Positions 24,592 to 32,831 of a stretch of 34,140 nt of DNA are shown one piece after another. The DNA is from Planctomycetes bacterium GWF2_42_9 (GTDB lineage: Bacteria > Planctomycetota > Phycisphaerae > Sedimentisphaerales > UBA12454). How positions within the stretch are numbered: position 1 is the stretch's first letter; each line of letters starts with the position of its first letter. The DNA lies in the NCBI GenBank assembly GCA_001825675.1, contig MHYA01000188.1:20854-54993 (forward strand), written 5' to 3'. Under the pieces are notes generated by a model. It worked only from the letters and a program-made list of their open reading frames with translations, had not been told where the DNA came from and ran no database searches. A program made the position numbers and the translations under genes.

Positions 24592-25656
24592 TTATTTCCA
24601 ATTGATAAGTGTTTTTATTCTGTTGTCGCGGTTTTTGTCAATGTCTTCGTACTCAAACGGAGCTTTTTCCAGAGGAACTTCTTTATCCCAAAGAATTTTT
24701 GTATCAAATTTGCCTTCTGATGCCAATTTTAGGATACTCTCTTTGTCGCCTGCTCTTAAAGCGCAACTCATAGATATTCGAAGATTTCGGTTGAACCATT
24801 CCTGATAAGGCGTCAGGCAGATTGGGTCTGGATAATCGCCCTGAAGATGAATTCTTCCGCCATCATCATCGCGTTCCCATCCGCCATTTCGTACCAGCTT
24901 GCGAAGATTATTAACGACCGTCGCATCGCCCGTAGCTTCGATAACCACATCTGCCATTCTTCCGCCCGTGATGTCGGCAACTAACGATATCAGATTTTCG
25001 TGTGCGGCATTGTGGCAGATCGTATAATCGGCATATTTTTTTACCCTGTCGATTTTCCACTGTCCTTTGTCAATCGCGATTGTTTTCGCACCCGCAAGTT
25101 TTGCAAGCTGCAACGCAGAAAGACCAACTGCCCCCATACCTGTAATGATTACAGTTTCACCTTTTTTGATTCCAACTTTATCGATACCTTTTTTAGCTAC
25201 TGCCCCAAGATAACAAACAACGGCATCCTGAAAGCTAAGGTTATCGGGAATAATCGCAGGCATATCAAAGGGAGACGGCGCAGTAAAACTATTCTTGATA
25301 GATATCCCGACCTGTCCACCCCAAGCCGCACAATAATCCGGGAAATTGCGAATCTCATTGGACATTACTCTATCTCCAACTTTATATGTTTCACCAAGCG
25401 CCGATTTCATTTTAGCTTTCGGGCCTACATATTCAACCACGCCAACCTGTTCATAGCCTGGAACAAGCGGATACCAAAGCTCACCGCCAAGTTTGCCAGT
25501 TTTGCCGTTCCACGTTTTAACCTCCGTACCGCTGCTTATGGCACTGTACATAGTTCTTATGACAATACTTTCATCGGTAACTTCCGAAAGCCTGATGTCC
25601 TTAACAACAGCTTTCAAAGGTTTTTCAATTATTATAGCTTTGCATATTTCGAACAT
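24592..25656 (-). CDS. Medium-chain dehydrogenase/reductase lacking zinc ligands
   Basis: The 354-residue protein is an MDR-fold oxidoreductase. Its Rossmann part has VIITGMGAVGLSALQLAKLAGA and a conserved acidic end, TIAIDKG. At the usual catalytic-zinc positions the Cys-Gly-Ser-Asp motif is replaced by AISSGTEV and GHE by GYEQ (residues 67-70). The four-Cys structural loop is absent. It is therefore either a zinc-free MDR or binds metal differently. The SSGTE pattern is seen in sugar/polyol-related MDR proteins linked to Gfo/Idh/MocA enzymes. It may oxidise or reduce a sugar intermediate from the operon. It lies between the TIM-barrel isomerase and GH57 genes with gaps of 12 and 6 bases. 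Confidence 0.88.
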   Translation of the reverse strand: MFEICKAIIIEKPLKAVVKDIRLSEVTDESIVIRTMYSAISSGTEVKTWNGKTGKLGGELWYPLVPGYEQVGVVEYVGPKAKMKSALGETYKVGDRVMSNEIRNFPDYCAAWGGQVGISIKNSFTAPSPFDMPAIIPDNLSFQDAVVCYLGAVAKKGIDKVGIKKGETVIITGMGAVGLSALQLAKLAGAKTIAIDKGQWKIDRVKKYADYTICHNAAHENLISLVADITGGRMADVVIEATGDATVVNNLRKLVRNGGWERDDDGGRIHLQGDYPDPICLTPYQEWFNRNLRISMSCALRAGDKESILKLASEGKFDTKILWDKEVPLEKAPFEYEDIDKNRDNRIKTLINWK

Positions 25657-25668
25657 ATTATTTTCCTA

Positions 25669-26460
25669 TTATATATTTAACATTTTTTTGAGTGTATCGA
25701 GATCATCTATTGAGCCGTCAAAAACATCTGAAGTGTCCTCATATTCAATCGCATAAAAACCGGTGTAGATTTCGCCTAAACGCTTCAAAATAGGCGTAAA
25801 ATCAATTACACCATCTTTTATTCTGCAATATTGTTTTACATTGCCGTCAAATTTGACGCTTTTGAAATGAGTAAACACAATCGGATGTTTGATTTCCATC
25901 AAGGCTTTAAATGGGTCAACACCATACATAAAGAAATTAGCAGGATCATAATTCAAACCAATGTTGGGTTCATTAGCACCGTCAAGTATTCTGTTCACCT
26001 GTTCGGCTGTAGTTGTCAATCCCCCGTGATTTTCAAGAGCAACTGTTAAATTATATTTCGCTGCGTGCCTTGCAATATGTTTGAGAGAAAAACTAACCTG
26101 CTGATATACTTCTTCATCTTTTCGCTTCTGCCAACCGGCAAAAACAATCAGCACCTTTGGCAAAAACTTTGCGGCTTTGTCAATTTCATCGCAACACTTG
26201 TCAATTTCAGCTTCAAAGTCCGGCATCATAAAATCACCATTGACATTGAAACTTGCACATTTCATATCATATTTGCCCGCCTTCTTAAGAGCGACAGATA
26301 TTTCATTCTCTGTCATATCAGGATCAAACAAACCGGATGCACCGGCGAAAAACTGGCCGCAATAGTAACCTATGCCACTACTGCTTAGCCATTTGAGCTG
26401 GTCTTCAAAAAATACATTGCGAAAGCCCCACGGGGAAGATGTAAAATTAATTCTATTCAT
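25669..26460 (-). CDS. Sugar phosphate isomerase/epimerase-like TIM barrel
   Basis: The 263-residue protein has the xylose-isomerase-like barrel. Metal-binding residues are visible at Glu143 (ALENHGG), Asp172 (NYDPANFF), His198 (FTHFKSV) and Glu239 (YAIEYED). Relatives epimerise keto sugars, dehydrate inosose, or cleave 3-keto-glycosides together with Gfo/Idh/MocA oxidoreductases. The last option is attractive because two such oxidoreductases lie in the same operon, but it is an inference. There is no signal peptide. Length is normal. It lies between the esterase and the MDR gene (gaps of 27 and 12 bases). Confidence 0.88.
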   Translation of the reverse strand: MNRINFTSSPWGFRNVFFEDQLKWLSSSGIGYYCGQFFAGASGLFDPDMTENEISVALKKAGKYDMKCASFNVNGDFMMPDFEAEIDKCCDEIDKAAKFLPKVLIVFAGWQKRKDEEVYQQVSFSLKHIARHAAKYNLTVALENHGGLTTTAEQVNRILDGANEPNIGLNYDPANFFMYGVDPFKALMEIKHPIVFTHFKSVKFDGNVKQYCRIKDGVIDFTPILKRLGEIYTGFYAIEYEDTSDVFDGSIDDLDTLKKMLNI

Positions 26461-26487
26461 ATTAAACCTTATGCTTCTAATTAGTAC

Positions 26488-27291
26488 TTAAACTTGATAG
26501 TCGCACCATTTCTCAAATAATAACGGCCACATTGAAACTTCACGAAAGCCCTGTCCCAAACCAAATCCGTGCCCGCCAGACGGAAAAATATGTAATTGCG
26601 ATTCAACCCTGTTTTTGCGAAGGGCATTGTAGTACATAAGACTATGCTCAACAGGAACAGATGTATCATCAGATGCGTGCACCAAAAACGCAGACGGCGT
26701 ATTTTCATTTACCCAGATTTCATTTGAAAATTGCTCGACTAACTCATCAGACATATCAGTGCCCATTAAATTGCGAGCGGATTCTCTATGAGCATAAGGC
26801 GGTTTCATAGAAATGACCGGATAGATTAATGCCGTAAAATCAGGCCTGCTTGAATATCCATCAAGCAATAATTTATTTTCCTTATCGAATTGCGGCCAGT
26901 GCACAGCAACAGTCGAAACAAGATGACCGCCTGCCGAAAAGCCAAGCATACCTATTTTGAGCGATGCAATCCCAAACCGCTCGGCATTGGCCCTAACATA
27001 GCTGACTGCCCTTACAGCGTCTCTAACGGGGAGCGGACAGGAAGAAGATTTACCCAAACGATATTTGAGTACAAAGGCAAGTACATTTTTAGAAGCTAGC
27101 CAACTTGCTACCGCGTAACCCTCTTTTTCCATCGACAGATGCTCATAAGCGCCGCCCGGACAGATAATGATTGCGCATTTAGGATTAGCAGGCCTAAATT
27201 CAATTAATTGCGGCCTTTCTGATTCGTTGACATCAGTCGCATCAACGTTCTGCCATATATCCCAAATATCTAATTTTCTATTCATATTCAT
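26488..27291 (-). CDS. Alpha/beta-hydrolase esterase (acetyl-esterase-like)
   Basis: The 267-residue protein has the serine-hydrolase triad in a compact alpha/beta fold. IIICPGGAYEHLSMEKEG forms the oxyanion region. LGFSAGGHLVS gives Ser119, HASDDTSVPVEHSL Asp209, and PSGGHGFGLG His241. This pattern fits the BD-FAE/endo-1,4-beta-xylanase-B-like esterases that remove acetyl groups from sugars. There is no signal peptide, so deacylation would occur after uptake. The start (ATG 27291) is one base after the stop of the Gfo/Idh/MocA gene, which implies translational coupling. A second in-frame ATG lies two codons later. Confidence 0.9.
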   Translation of the reverse strand: MNMNRKLDIWDIWQNVDATDVNESERPQLIEFRPANPKCAIIICPGGAYEHLSMEKEGYAVASWLASKNVLAFVLKYRLGKSSSCPLPVRDAVRAVSYVRANAERFGIASLKIGMLGFSAGGHLVSTVAVHWPQFDKENKLLLDGYSSRPDFTALIYPVISMKPPYAHRESARNLMGTDMSDELVEQFSNEIWVNENTPSAFLVHASDDTSVPVEHSLMYYNALRKNRVESQLHIFPSGGHGFGLGQGFREVSMWPLLFEKWCDYQV

Positions 27292-27292
27292 T

Positions 27293-28540
27293 TCAAATTA
27301 CTTTTTCAACATTTTGATTCAAACGCGATTTTTCGGCAGCAAACACTGCTATGTGACTATTCAACGATTCGTCTATACCGGATAATATTGACGAAGTGTC
27401 TTTTGTAGAAACAGCTTTGATAAATTCACGCATTATTGCGTAGTCGCCGCCGCCGTGGCCTGTATCGATACCACCATCTGAAAAACCGATTTCAATACAC
27501 TCGGTCTTTCTGGTAAGGAAATCGTAATGCAAAATTTTATTTCCATCTCCAATCAGTTGTCCGCGAGTACCGAATATCCTGGTAACTCTGTCTGTTTGTT
27601 CGCAGAAAGCGGTCATTGTAAAATTCGCGGTAGAACCGTTATCAAACTCCATAGCCACAACCTGATGGTCAACGACATCATTATCACACGCATAAACACA
27701 TCTGCCAAAAGGCCCATTTCTTAACGCGGTCATTACATTTTCCACCGTATGTTCGTTTATTATCGCACGAACCTGCCAATCGTAATTACCTTCTTGAGCA
27801 GGTTTAAGGTATATTTTCACAGCCGAGTATGGGCAGTTCTTTTCGCATAAACAATCCAAACATCTATTCGCGGCTCCGACAGGTTTGTTTTCTTTTCTGA
27901 AATGTTTCAAATTCCCAAACGATGAAACTTTTTTTATCGGAGAAGCTACTATATATTGCAGCCAATCTATATCGTGGCACGATTTGGCCATAAGCATAAA
28001 CACGCATTCATTCTGGTTTCGCCAGCTTCCGCGAACAAACGAATGCGCCTGGTGCGCAAATCCAACCTGCTCCAGATGCTGAACAGAAACAACATCGCCT
28101 AACACGCCGGACTTAATTATACTTTTAACTTTTTGAGTATAATCCGTGTATCGCATAACATGGCAGACGGCAAACATTATATTATTGGCTTTGACCACAT
28201 CAGCTATCATTTTGCAGTCTTCTTCTTTTGTCGCCATCGGCTTTTCAAGCAATATCGCATAGCCCTTATTGGCAAATGCCAAACAAGGCTCAACATGCAT
28301 AGAATCCTGCGTCGCTATTATCACGGCGTCCGCAAGTTTAGGCATTGACGCAAGTTCTTTCCAATCACAAAATACATTTTGAGACGGGATGCTAAACTCT
28401 TTTGCCATTTTGTTTCGGCGATATTCGAGCGGTTCGGCGACCGCCACAACTTCGGCCAAATCGGGATGCTTCTTTGCATAACTTGCGTAAACAAAACCCC
28501 GCCCGCCTCCACCGGCAATGGCTAATCTTACTTTAGACAT
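27293..28540 (-). CDS. Gfo/Idh/MocA-family oxidoreductase with four-Cys insert
   Basis: The 415-residue protein is an NAD(P)-dependent sugar or cyclitol dehydrogenase. Its N-terminal Rossmann motif is AIAGGGGRGFVYAS, followed by the family's LLEKPMATKEED (Glu99-Lys100-Pro101, Lys catalytic). MAKSCHDIDWLQYIV gives the His-Asp pair. A short insert has RCLDCLCEKNCPYSA with Cys227, 230, 232 and 236, which could hold zinc or an iron-sulfur cluster. The C-terminus (IDTGHGGGDYAIMREF) is normal. The second such protein at 31487-32791 shares three of these Cys in similar place. It probably oxidises a sugar hydroxyl in the first steps of the operon's pathway. The substrate is unknown. Confidence 0.92.
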   Translation of the reverse strand: MSKVRLAIAGGGGRGFVYASYAKKHPDLAEVVAVAEPLEYRRNKMAKEFSIPSQNVFCDWKELASMPKLADAVIIATQDSMHVEPCLAFANKGYAILLEKPMATKEEDCKMIADVVKANNIMFAVCHVMRYTDYTQKVKSIIKSGVLGDVVSVQHLEQVGFAHQAHSFVRGSWRNQNECVFMLMAKSCHDIDWLQYIVASPIKKVSSFGNLKHFRKENKPVGAANRCLDCLCEKNCPYSAVKIYLKPAQEGNYDWQVRAIINEHTVENVMTALRNGPFGRCVYACDNDVVDHQVVAMEFDNGSTANFTMTAFCEQTDRVTRIFGTRGQLIGDGNKILHYDFLTRKTECIEIGFSDGGIDTGHGGGDYAIMREFIKAVSTKDTSSILSGIDESLNSHIAVFAAEKSRLNQNVEKVI

Positions 28541-28566
28541 AATAAAACCTTATAAATTGCATATAA

Positions 28567-29343
28567 CTATATATTCGATAGATGCGATTTCAGTTCAATA
28601 ACATCACAACGACAGTGCCGATTAGGATACAGGAATTGACCTGTTTCCATAAACTTCGCGACATTTTTTTTATGAAGCTGCCCTGTACGATCAACAAACT
28701 GTCCCCACCAGCCTGCATTGCCTTCAAGCGGACAAGCGTAAGACGTTTTAAACCATTGGTCAGGAAAAAGGGAATAAAACGGCTCAATATTATTCAGCCA
28801 GCTTGCACATTGCACCTTTACAACGTCGGGACGAGCCTTTTCAGATTTTTCTATTATCTTTAAAATCGCCGCGATCAATTCTTTTCTATGATTAAAAGGC
28901 GTATCAGGCGCATAATAATTACGAAAATGAAGCGTAAGAAAATCGGGCTTTTCAGGGCCAAAATATTCACAGTGATACTCGAAAGTAAAACCAGCATACG
29001 AATTCTCAATATTTTTACGTGCGGCAGTTAAATCTTTTTCCATCCGAGCTTCAAAATGCGGCTTCAACGCTTCCCATCCTGCCTGCGGAAATTTTGCATC
29101 GCCAACTGCACGCCAAGTATTCTCAAGATGCTGAACGATTTTGCAGAAATCAGCATTACATTCCGGCGAAATCTCCGATTTGTAAATATCACAATACGCG
29201 TATACTTCTGAAAGTTTAGACAAAACTTCCGAAAATGCCTTGCCTTGCTGAACAAGATGCACTACATACCACATCTGTAACTGCATCATATCCCGCAATG
29301 TCTGGGTATACTCTTCCAGACTCATATTCCTTGTCCAAACCAT
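28567..29343 (-). CDS. Unknown conserved-looking protein of sugar operon
   Basis: The 258-residue protein has no signal peptide or membrane helix and was not recognised. Its first half is helical with many charged residues (MSLEEYTQTLRDMMQLQMW, ARKNIENSYAGFTFEYHCE). The second half has distinctive Trp/Asn-rich blocks, LTLHFRNYYAPDTPF, VQCASWLNN, and NAGWWGQFVDRTGQLHKKN, then PNRHCRCD near the end. These look like an active or binding site rather than a structural protein. The start ATG directly abuts the stop of the six-hairpin glycosidase gene, and the Gfo/Idh/MocA gene follows after 26 bases. This strict placement suggests a dedicated step in the same pathway. An alternative ATG lies six codons downstream. 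Confidence 0.8.
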   Translation of the reverse strand: MVWTRNMSLEEYTQTLRDMMQLQMWYVVHLVQQGKAFSEVLSKLSEVYAYCDIYKSEISPECNADFCKIVQHLENTWRAVGDAKFPQAGWEALKPHFEARMEKDLTAARKNIENSYAGFTFEYHCEYFGPEKPDFLTLHFRNYYAPDTPFNHRKELIAAILKIIEKSEKARPDVVKVQCASWLNNIEPFYSLFPDQWFKTSYACPLEGNAGWWGQFVDRTGQLHKKNVAKFMETGQFLYPNRHCRCDVIELKSHLSNI

Positions 29344-31470
29344 TTACCTCACCGTTATTGTGCTTAATTTATTAATCGTAACAATCTGTTTTTTAATGTT
29401 TTTGTATAATGGATTTACATCGATAATTCTTTTTATATTTTCATGTGTTGTATTTTTAATTTTCAAATATTTTAGCCGGCCTTTACAAACCTTCGCAGAA
29501 ACTGCCAATCCATCCGCAAGTCTAATATTTTTAAACTCAATATCTTTCCACTGCCCGTCAAGGCCATAGAGAATTCTGATGTCGTTATCTTTTCCATCAT
29601 GGCAAAGAGCGTCGGCCATAGCCCATACAAATAAAGAATGACAAGTCGAATACCAATACCCAATCGGAAATCCATCGATGCGAATCTTTTCCGGGAGAGC
29701 ACCAAGCGAACTAATATGTTCCTTAACGTGCGTTATCCATTTTAAGCACTCTTTGCCGTCTTTGATATGCGACAAAGCAATCGCAGCTCTCAAACCAAGC
29801 CATGGCCAATCACGATAATTCTGTTCAGGCTGAATTGTATTAAGTCCCCAGGGTGTTTTGGAATCTTCAATGCAGGCGTAAACGCTTTTATCATTGACTC
29901 CCAAAGGCAGGTTCAAGATAAAAAAATCAAACTGCAAAGCGGCAAGATATTGAGCGCCGACAAACGGCATTAAAACGCCTTTTTTGTAATTAGCCTCTAA
30001 ACCTTTGTATAGCTTTTCTGATATTTCCCTATAATATGAATTATCACTGCTTTTGGCTGAAGGAGCCATTTCTGCATAAGCCGCGAATGTGCGTGCATAA
30101 ATTAGAGACGTAAAAGTATCATTAGATACCGTTATATCCGATTCGTTGCCGGCATGACAATCTTTCGCAACGGCAAAAGCACCTTTATCCTCAATGAAAT
30201 ATTTTTTTGCAAAATCAACAATCTCTCGACATTGAACAATATCTTTTTCTGTAATATTTTTGTGCCCGCTTATTTTCCACTGCCAGTAAAACTTAAGAAC
30301 TATAAAGCCTGCCATTACCGGCTTGTTCAAAAGAATATGTTCTTTCAGGTTAGCCCTAAGATGCCTGCCGAGATAATTGCTCCAGCCAGAATAGGCAGCT
30401 CCCGTAAGCCCGGCTTGGGCTGCAAGTTTTTTCGCGTCATTGGCCTGTCTTCTATAAAAATCAAGATGATGATCAGCTTCCTGTAAATGATTGGTTTTCA
30501 ACAGAGCCTGATGTGAAAAAAACGCGTCATACGGAACATTGACACCGCCGCCCCAAAGATTCGGCAGCATTCCGCAAGTAATACCGCCTATTTCGCGGTG
30601 CTGGTTTGCACGAATACTGTACTGACTCAAATCGTACAGATATTGCATTTGCTTGTCTGGAACACTGATACGCGATTTGTCCGAATATTCTTTCCAGATA
30701 CGAATATGTTCACGTTTAACAGCGGCATACCCATCTCGCTTAACGTTCTTCATGGTTGAAACAGCGGCCTTTTTGAAATCTTCCAGGTCTGAAGTATCAA
30801 CCAGAACAAAGAATTTGCTGGCAGTCCATCCCCTTTGAACATCATCAAAATAAACTCCGCGTCCATTATATGGATAATTATCTATACCGTCGGGCTGCAC
30901 ATCTGATGCCATAATACCATAGCCCTGTTCCAAACTTATCGCATAATCGACCGCAAGGCTTTTGTCCTGCAAATACTTGAATTTCAGAGCGGAAGTTTCA
31001 CGAAGTTTTGCGGCATTCATCCCACAAATCGGTTCGTCAAGATAGAAAGCTATCCGAACCTTCGACTTCGCCGGCTTGCCTTGAATATGATAATTTTCAC
31101 AAAGAATATGCCGGTCGGTCATAAATGATTCGATGCGTAAATCAACTCCGCCGATTTTGACATTAGTCGTCAAGACAGCTTTAACAGGATCAAATTGCTG
31201 ACAATAATCGTTTATGTCCCACGACTCACCATCAACAATGACTTGGTATCCGGTACGAATAATCGGTTGAATAAACTTATGCGTTTCTTCGGCATATTTC
31301 GAATGTGAAGTTTTATACCATCCTAACGCAACACCCTGATACTGTTCAAAATGAGCGTGAGCAACGCAACCTGCCATCATACTGCCTGAATAATCAACGA
31401 GTGCAGCATCTGCGCCATTTGACAAGAGCATTGGAAAATAATTTTCTTTTGACTTAACGGTTGCCTGCAT
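29344..31470 (-). CDS. Six-hairpin (GH65/GH95-like) glycosidase-like protein
   Basis: The 708-residue protein has a beta-rich N-terminal domain (about 1-250, with LLSNGADAALVDYSGSM and CENYHIQGKP) and an (alpha/alpha)6-type catalytic region. LPNLWGGGVNVPYDAFFSHQ is the recognisable block, typical in style of GH65/GH94/GH95 clans. GLRAAIALSHIKDG and GYWYSTCHSLFVWAMADALC follow. A beta-sheet tail ends the protein. The catalytic residues were not fixed, so enzymatic activity is likely but not shown. There is no signal peptide. I chose the ATG at 31470 because AAAGG lies 6 bases upstream. A longer frame from 31512 would overlap the previous gene. It sits between a Gfo/Idh/MocA gene and the unknown gene in one operon. 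Confidence 0.75.
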   Translation of the reverse strand: MQATVKSKENYFPMLLSNGADAALVDYSGSMMAGCVAHAHFEQYQGVALGWYKTSHSKYAEETHKFIQPIIRTGYQVIVDGESWDINDYCQQFDPVKAVLTTNVKIGGVDLRIESFMTDRHILCENYHIQGKPAKSKVRIAFYLDEPICGMNAAKLRETSALKFKYLQDKSLAVDYAISLEQGYGIMASDVQPDGIDNYPYNGRGVYFDDVQRGWTASKFFVLVDTSDLEDFKKAAVSTMKNVKRDGYAAVKREHIRIWKEYSDKSRISVPDKQMQYLYDLSQYSIRANQHREIGGITCGMLPNLWGGGVNVPYDAFFSHQALLKTNHLQEADHHLDFYRRQANDAKKLAAQAGLTGAAYSGWSNYLGRHLRANLKEHILLNKPVMAGFIVLKFYWQWKISGHKNITEKDIVQCREIVDFAKKYFIEDKGAFAVAKDCHAGNESDITVSNDTFTSLIYARTFAAYAEMAPSAKSSDNSYYREISEKLYKGLEANYKKGVLMPFVGAQYLAALQFDFFILNLPLGVNDKSVYACIEDSKTPWGLNTIQPEQNYRDWPWLGLRAAIALSHIKDGKECLKWITHVKEHISSLGALPEKIRIDGFPIGYWYSTCHSLFVWAMADALCHDGKDNDIRILYGLDGQWKDIEFKNIRLADGLAVSAKVCKGRLKYLKIKNTTHENIKRIIDVNPLYKNIKKQIVTINKLSTITVR

Positions 31471-31486
31471 TTCAAACCTTTCGTTA

Positions 31487-32791
31487 TTACGATTTTTTAG
31501 TCGAAAAATCAACTAAACTATCTATTGAAACAAACTGTCCATTTTCAACAGAGCGGTTTGCTGCTATACCTGTTAAAATTGACCATGCTCCCTGAACATA
31601 GTCTGCTGCGCGTTCCAAAGGATCATTTTGCCTGATTCCGAACAAATCCTGCAGCATCACATCATCGCCGCCGCCATGTCCGCCTTTGGCATCCGGGACT
31701 TCAATGCTGTACGATGAGGCGAAATGCGGATACATTGTAATGGTCGATTCATTTTTATTAATCTGTCCCTGAATAGTACCATCTCCATTTATGTATGAAG
31801 ATTCAATACATTTATGCTCAAGTCGGCCGCGAGTTCCATTGAATTCTATCCGATAGCCTTCCCATGGCGAAAAAGCCGTCAGAGCGTAACTAAGCAGAAC
31901 GCCATTTTCATATTTGACCATAACATTGGCGGAATCTTCAATGTCAATCGCAGTTGAAAACACGCATTTGTCGCGATAATAGCCATCTTGCTTTTCATTA
32001 TTTAAGTACAATTGCTCCATCTCATTGCTGTCTTTTAAATTCAAATAGAATTTGCATATCTTTTTCGACTCACAATCAAAACATCGCTGACCGGGATTGT
32101 TTAGACCTAAAGCATCTGCTTGAGCCGGTACATAGTACCCCCTCTTTCCCATTGAAGCAACCGCGACAGGTCTTGATCTAATCCACCAGTTAACCAAATC
32201 AAAATGATGAGTGGCTTTATGAACAAGAAGACCTCCAGAATTTTCTTTGTTCCTGTGCCACCTGCGGAAATAATCCGCGCCATGTTTGGTATCAAGATTC
32301 CATTGAAATATAACTGACTGAATATCACCTATTTCACCTCGCATAAGGATCTCTTTTATTTGCGAACGAATAGGCGAATAACGATAGTTAAATGTTACAC
32401 GTACAGACTTTCCGGTTTTACGCACTGTATCAATTATCTGCTGACATTTCTTTTCATCGATTGTCATTGGTTTTTCTGTAATAACATCGCTACCGGCTTC
32501 AAGAGAACGGCAGATATATTCACTGTGTTCCTTATCGCGCGTACAGACTACCACAACATCTGGCTTATGCCTTTGAAGCATCTTATCAAAATCTTTACTG
32601 TGATAAACTTCAACTGCTATCCCATCATGGCTGCAAGCTCTTGCCGCCAAATCAGCTCTGCCCAAGTTAATATCACAAACCGCAATAAGTACAGAAGTAC
32701 TCTTGTACGTTTCAGTAATAGCTTTTTGGAACATCTTTGAACGGGAACCAGTTCCAACAATAACGTATTTCTTTTTCGCTGCTTCAGTCAT
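31487..32791 (-). CDS. Gfo/Idh/MocA-family oxidoreductase
   Basis: The 434-residue protein has the Rossmann start YVIVGTGSRSKMFQ, the catalytic ITEKPMTIDEKK (Glu106-Lys107-Pro108), and GGLLVHKATHHFDLVNWW with the family His. The C-terminal DAKGGHGGGDDVMLQDLF segment is normal. A short insert, NNPGQRCFDCESKKICKFY, has Cys237, 240 and 246, echoing the four-Cys insert of the paralogue at 27293-28540. There is no signal peptide. Together the two enzymes could perform successive or opposite oxidation steps on a sugar. It follows the GH2 gene by 40 bases and precedes the six-hairpin protein by 16 bases. The ribosome site is weak. Confidence 0.92.
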   Translation of the reverse strand: MTEAAKKKYVIVGTGSRSKMFQKAITETYKSTSVLIAVCDINLGRADLAARACSHDGIAVEVYHSKDFDKMLQRHKPDVVVVCTRDKEHSEYICRSLEAGSDVITEKPMTIDEKKCQQIIDTVRKTGKSVRVTFNYRYSPIRSQIKEILMRGEIGDIQSVIFQWNLDTKHGADYFRRWHRNKENSGGLLVHKATHHFDLVNWWIRSRPVAVASMGKRGYYVPAQADALGLNNPGQRCFDCESKKICKFYLNLKDSNEMEQLYLNNEKQDGYYRDKCVFSTAIDIEDSANVMVKYENGVLLSYALTAFSPWEGYRIEFNGTRGRLEHKCIESSYINGDGTIQGQINKNESTITMYPHFASSYSIEVPDAKGGHGGGDDVMLQDLFGIRQNDPLERAADYVQGAWSILTGIAANRSVENGQFVSIDSLVDFSTKKS

Positions 32792-32831
32792 ATTATTTTC
32801 TTTTATTACACAAAGTTAATATCTTCGACGT

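Noticed and set aside
25000-25680. 226-codon plus-strand frame opposite the MDR gene
   Set aside because: It is antisense to a well-supported dehydrogenase, has no ribosome site and shows no recognisable motif.
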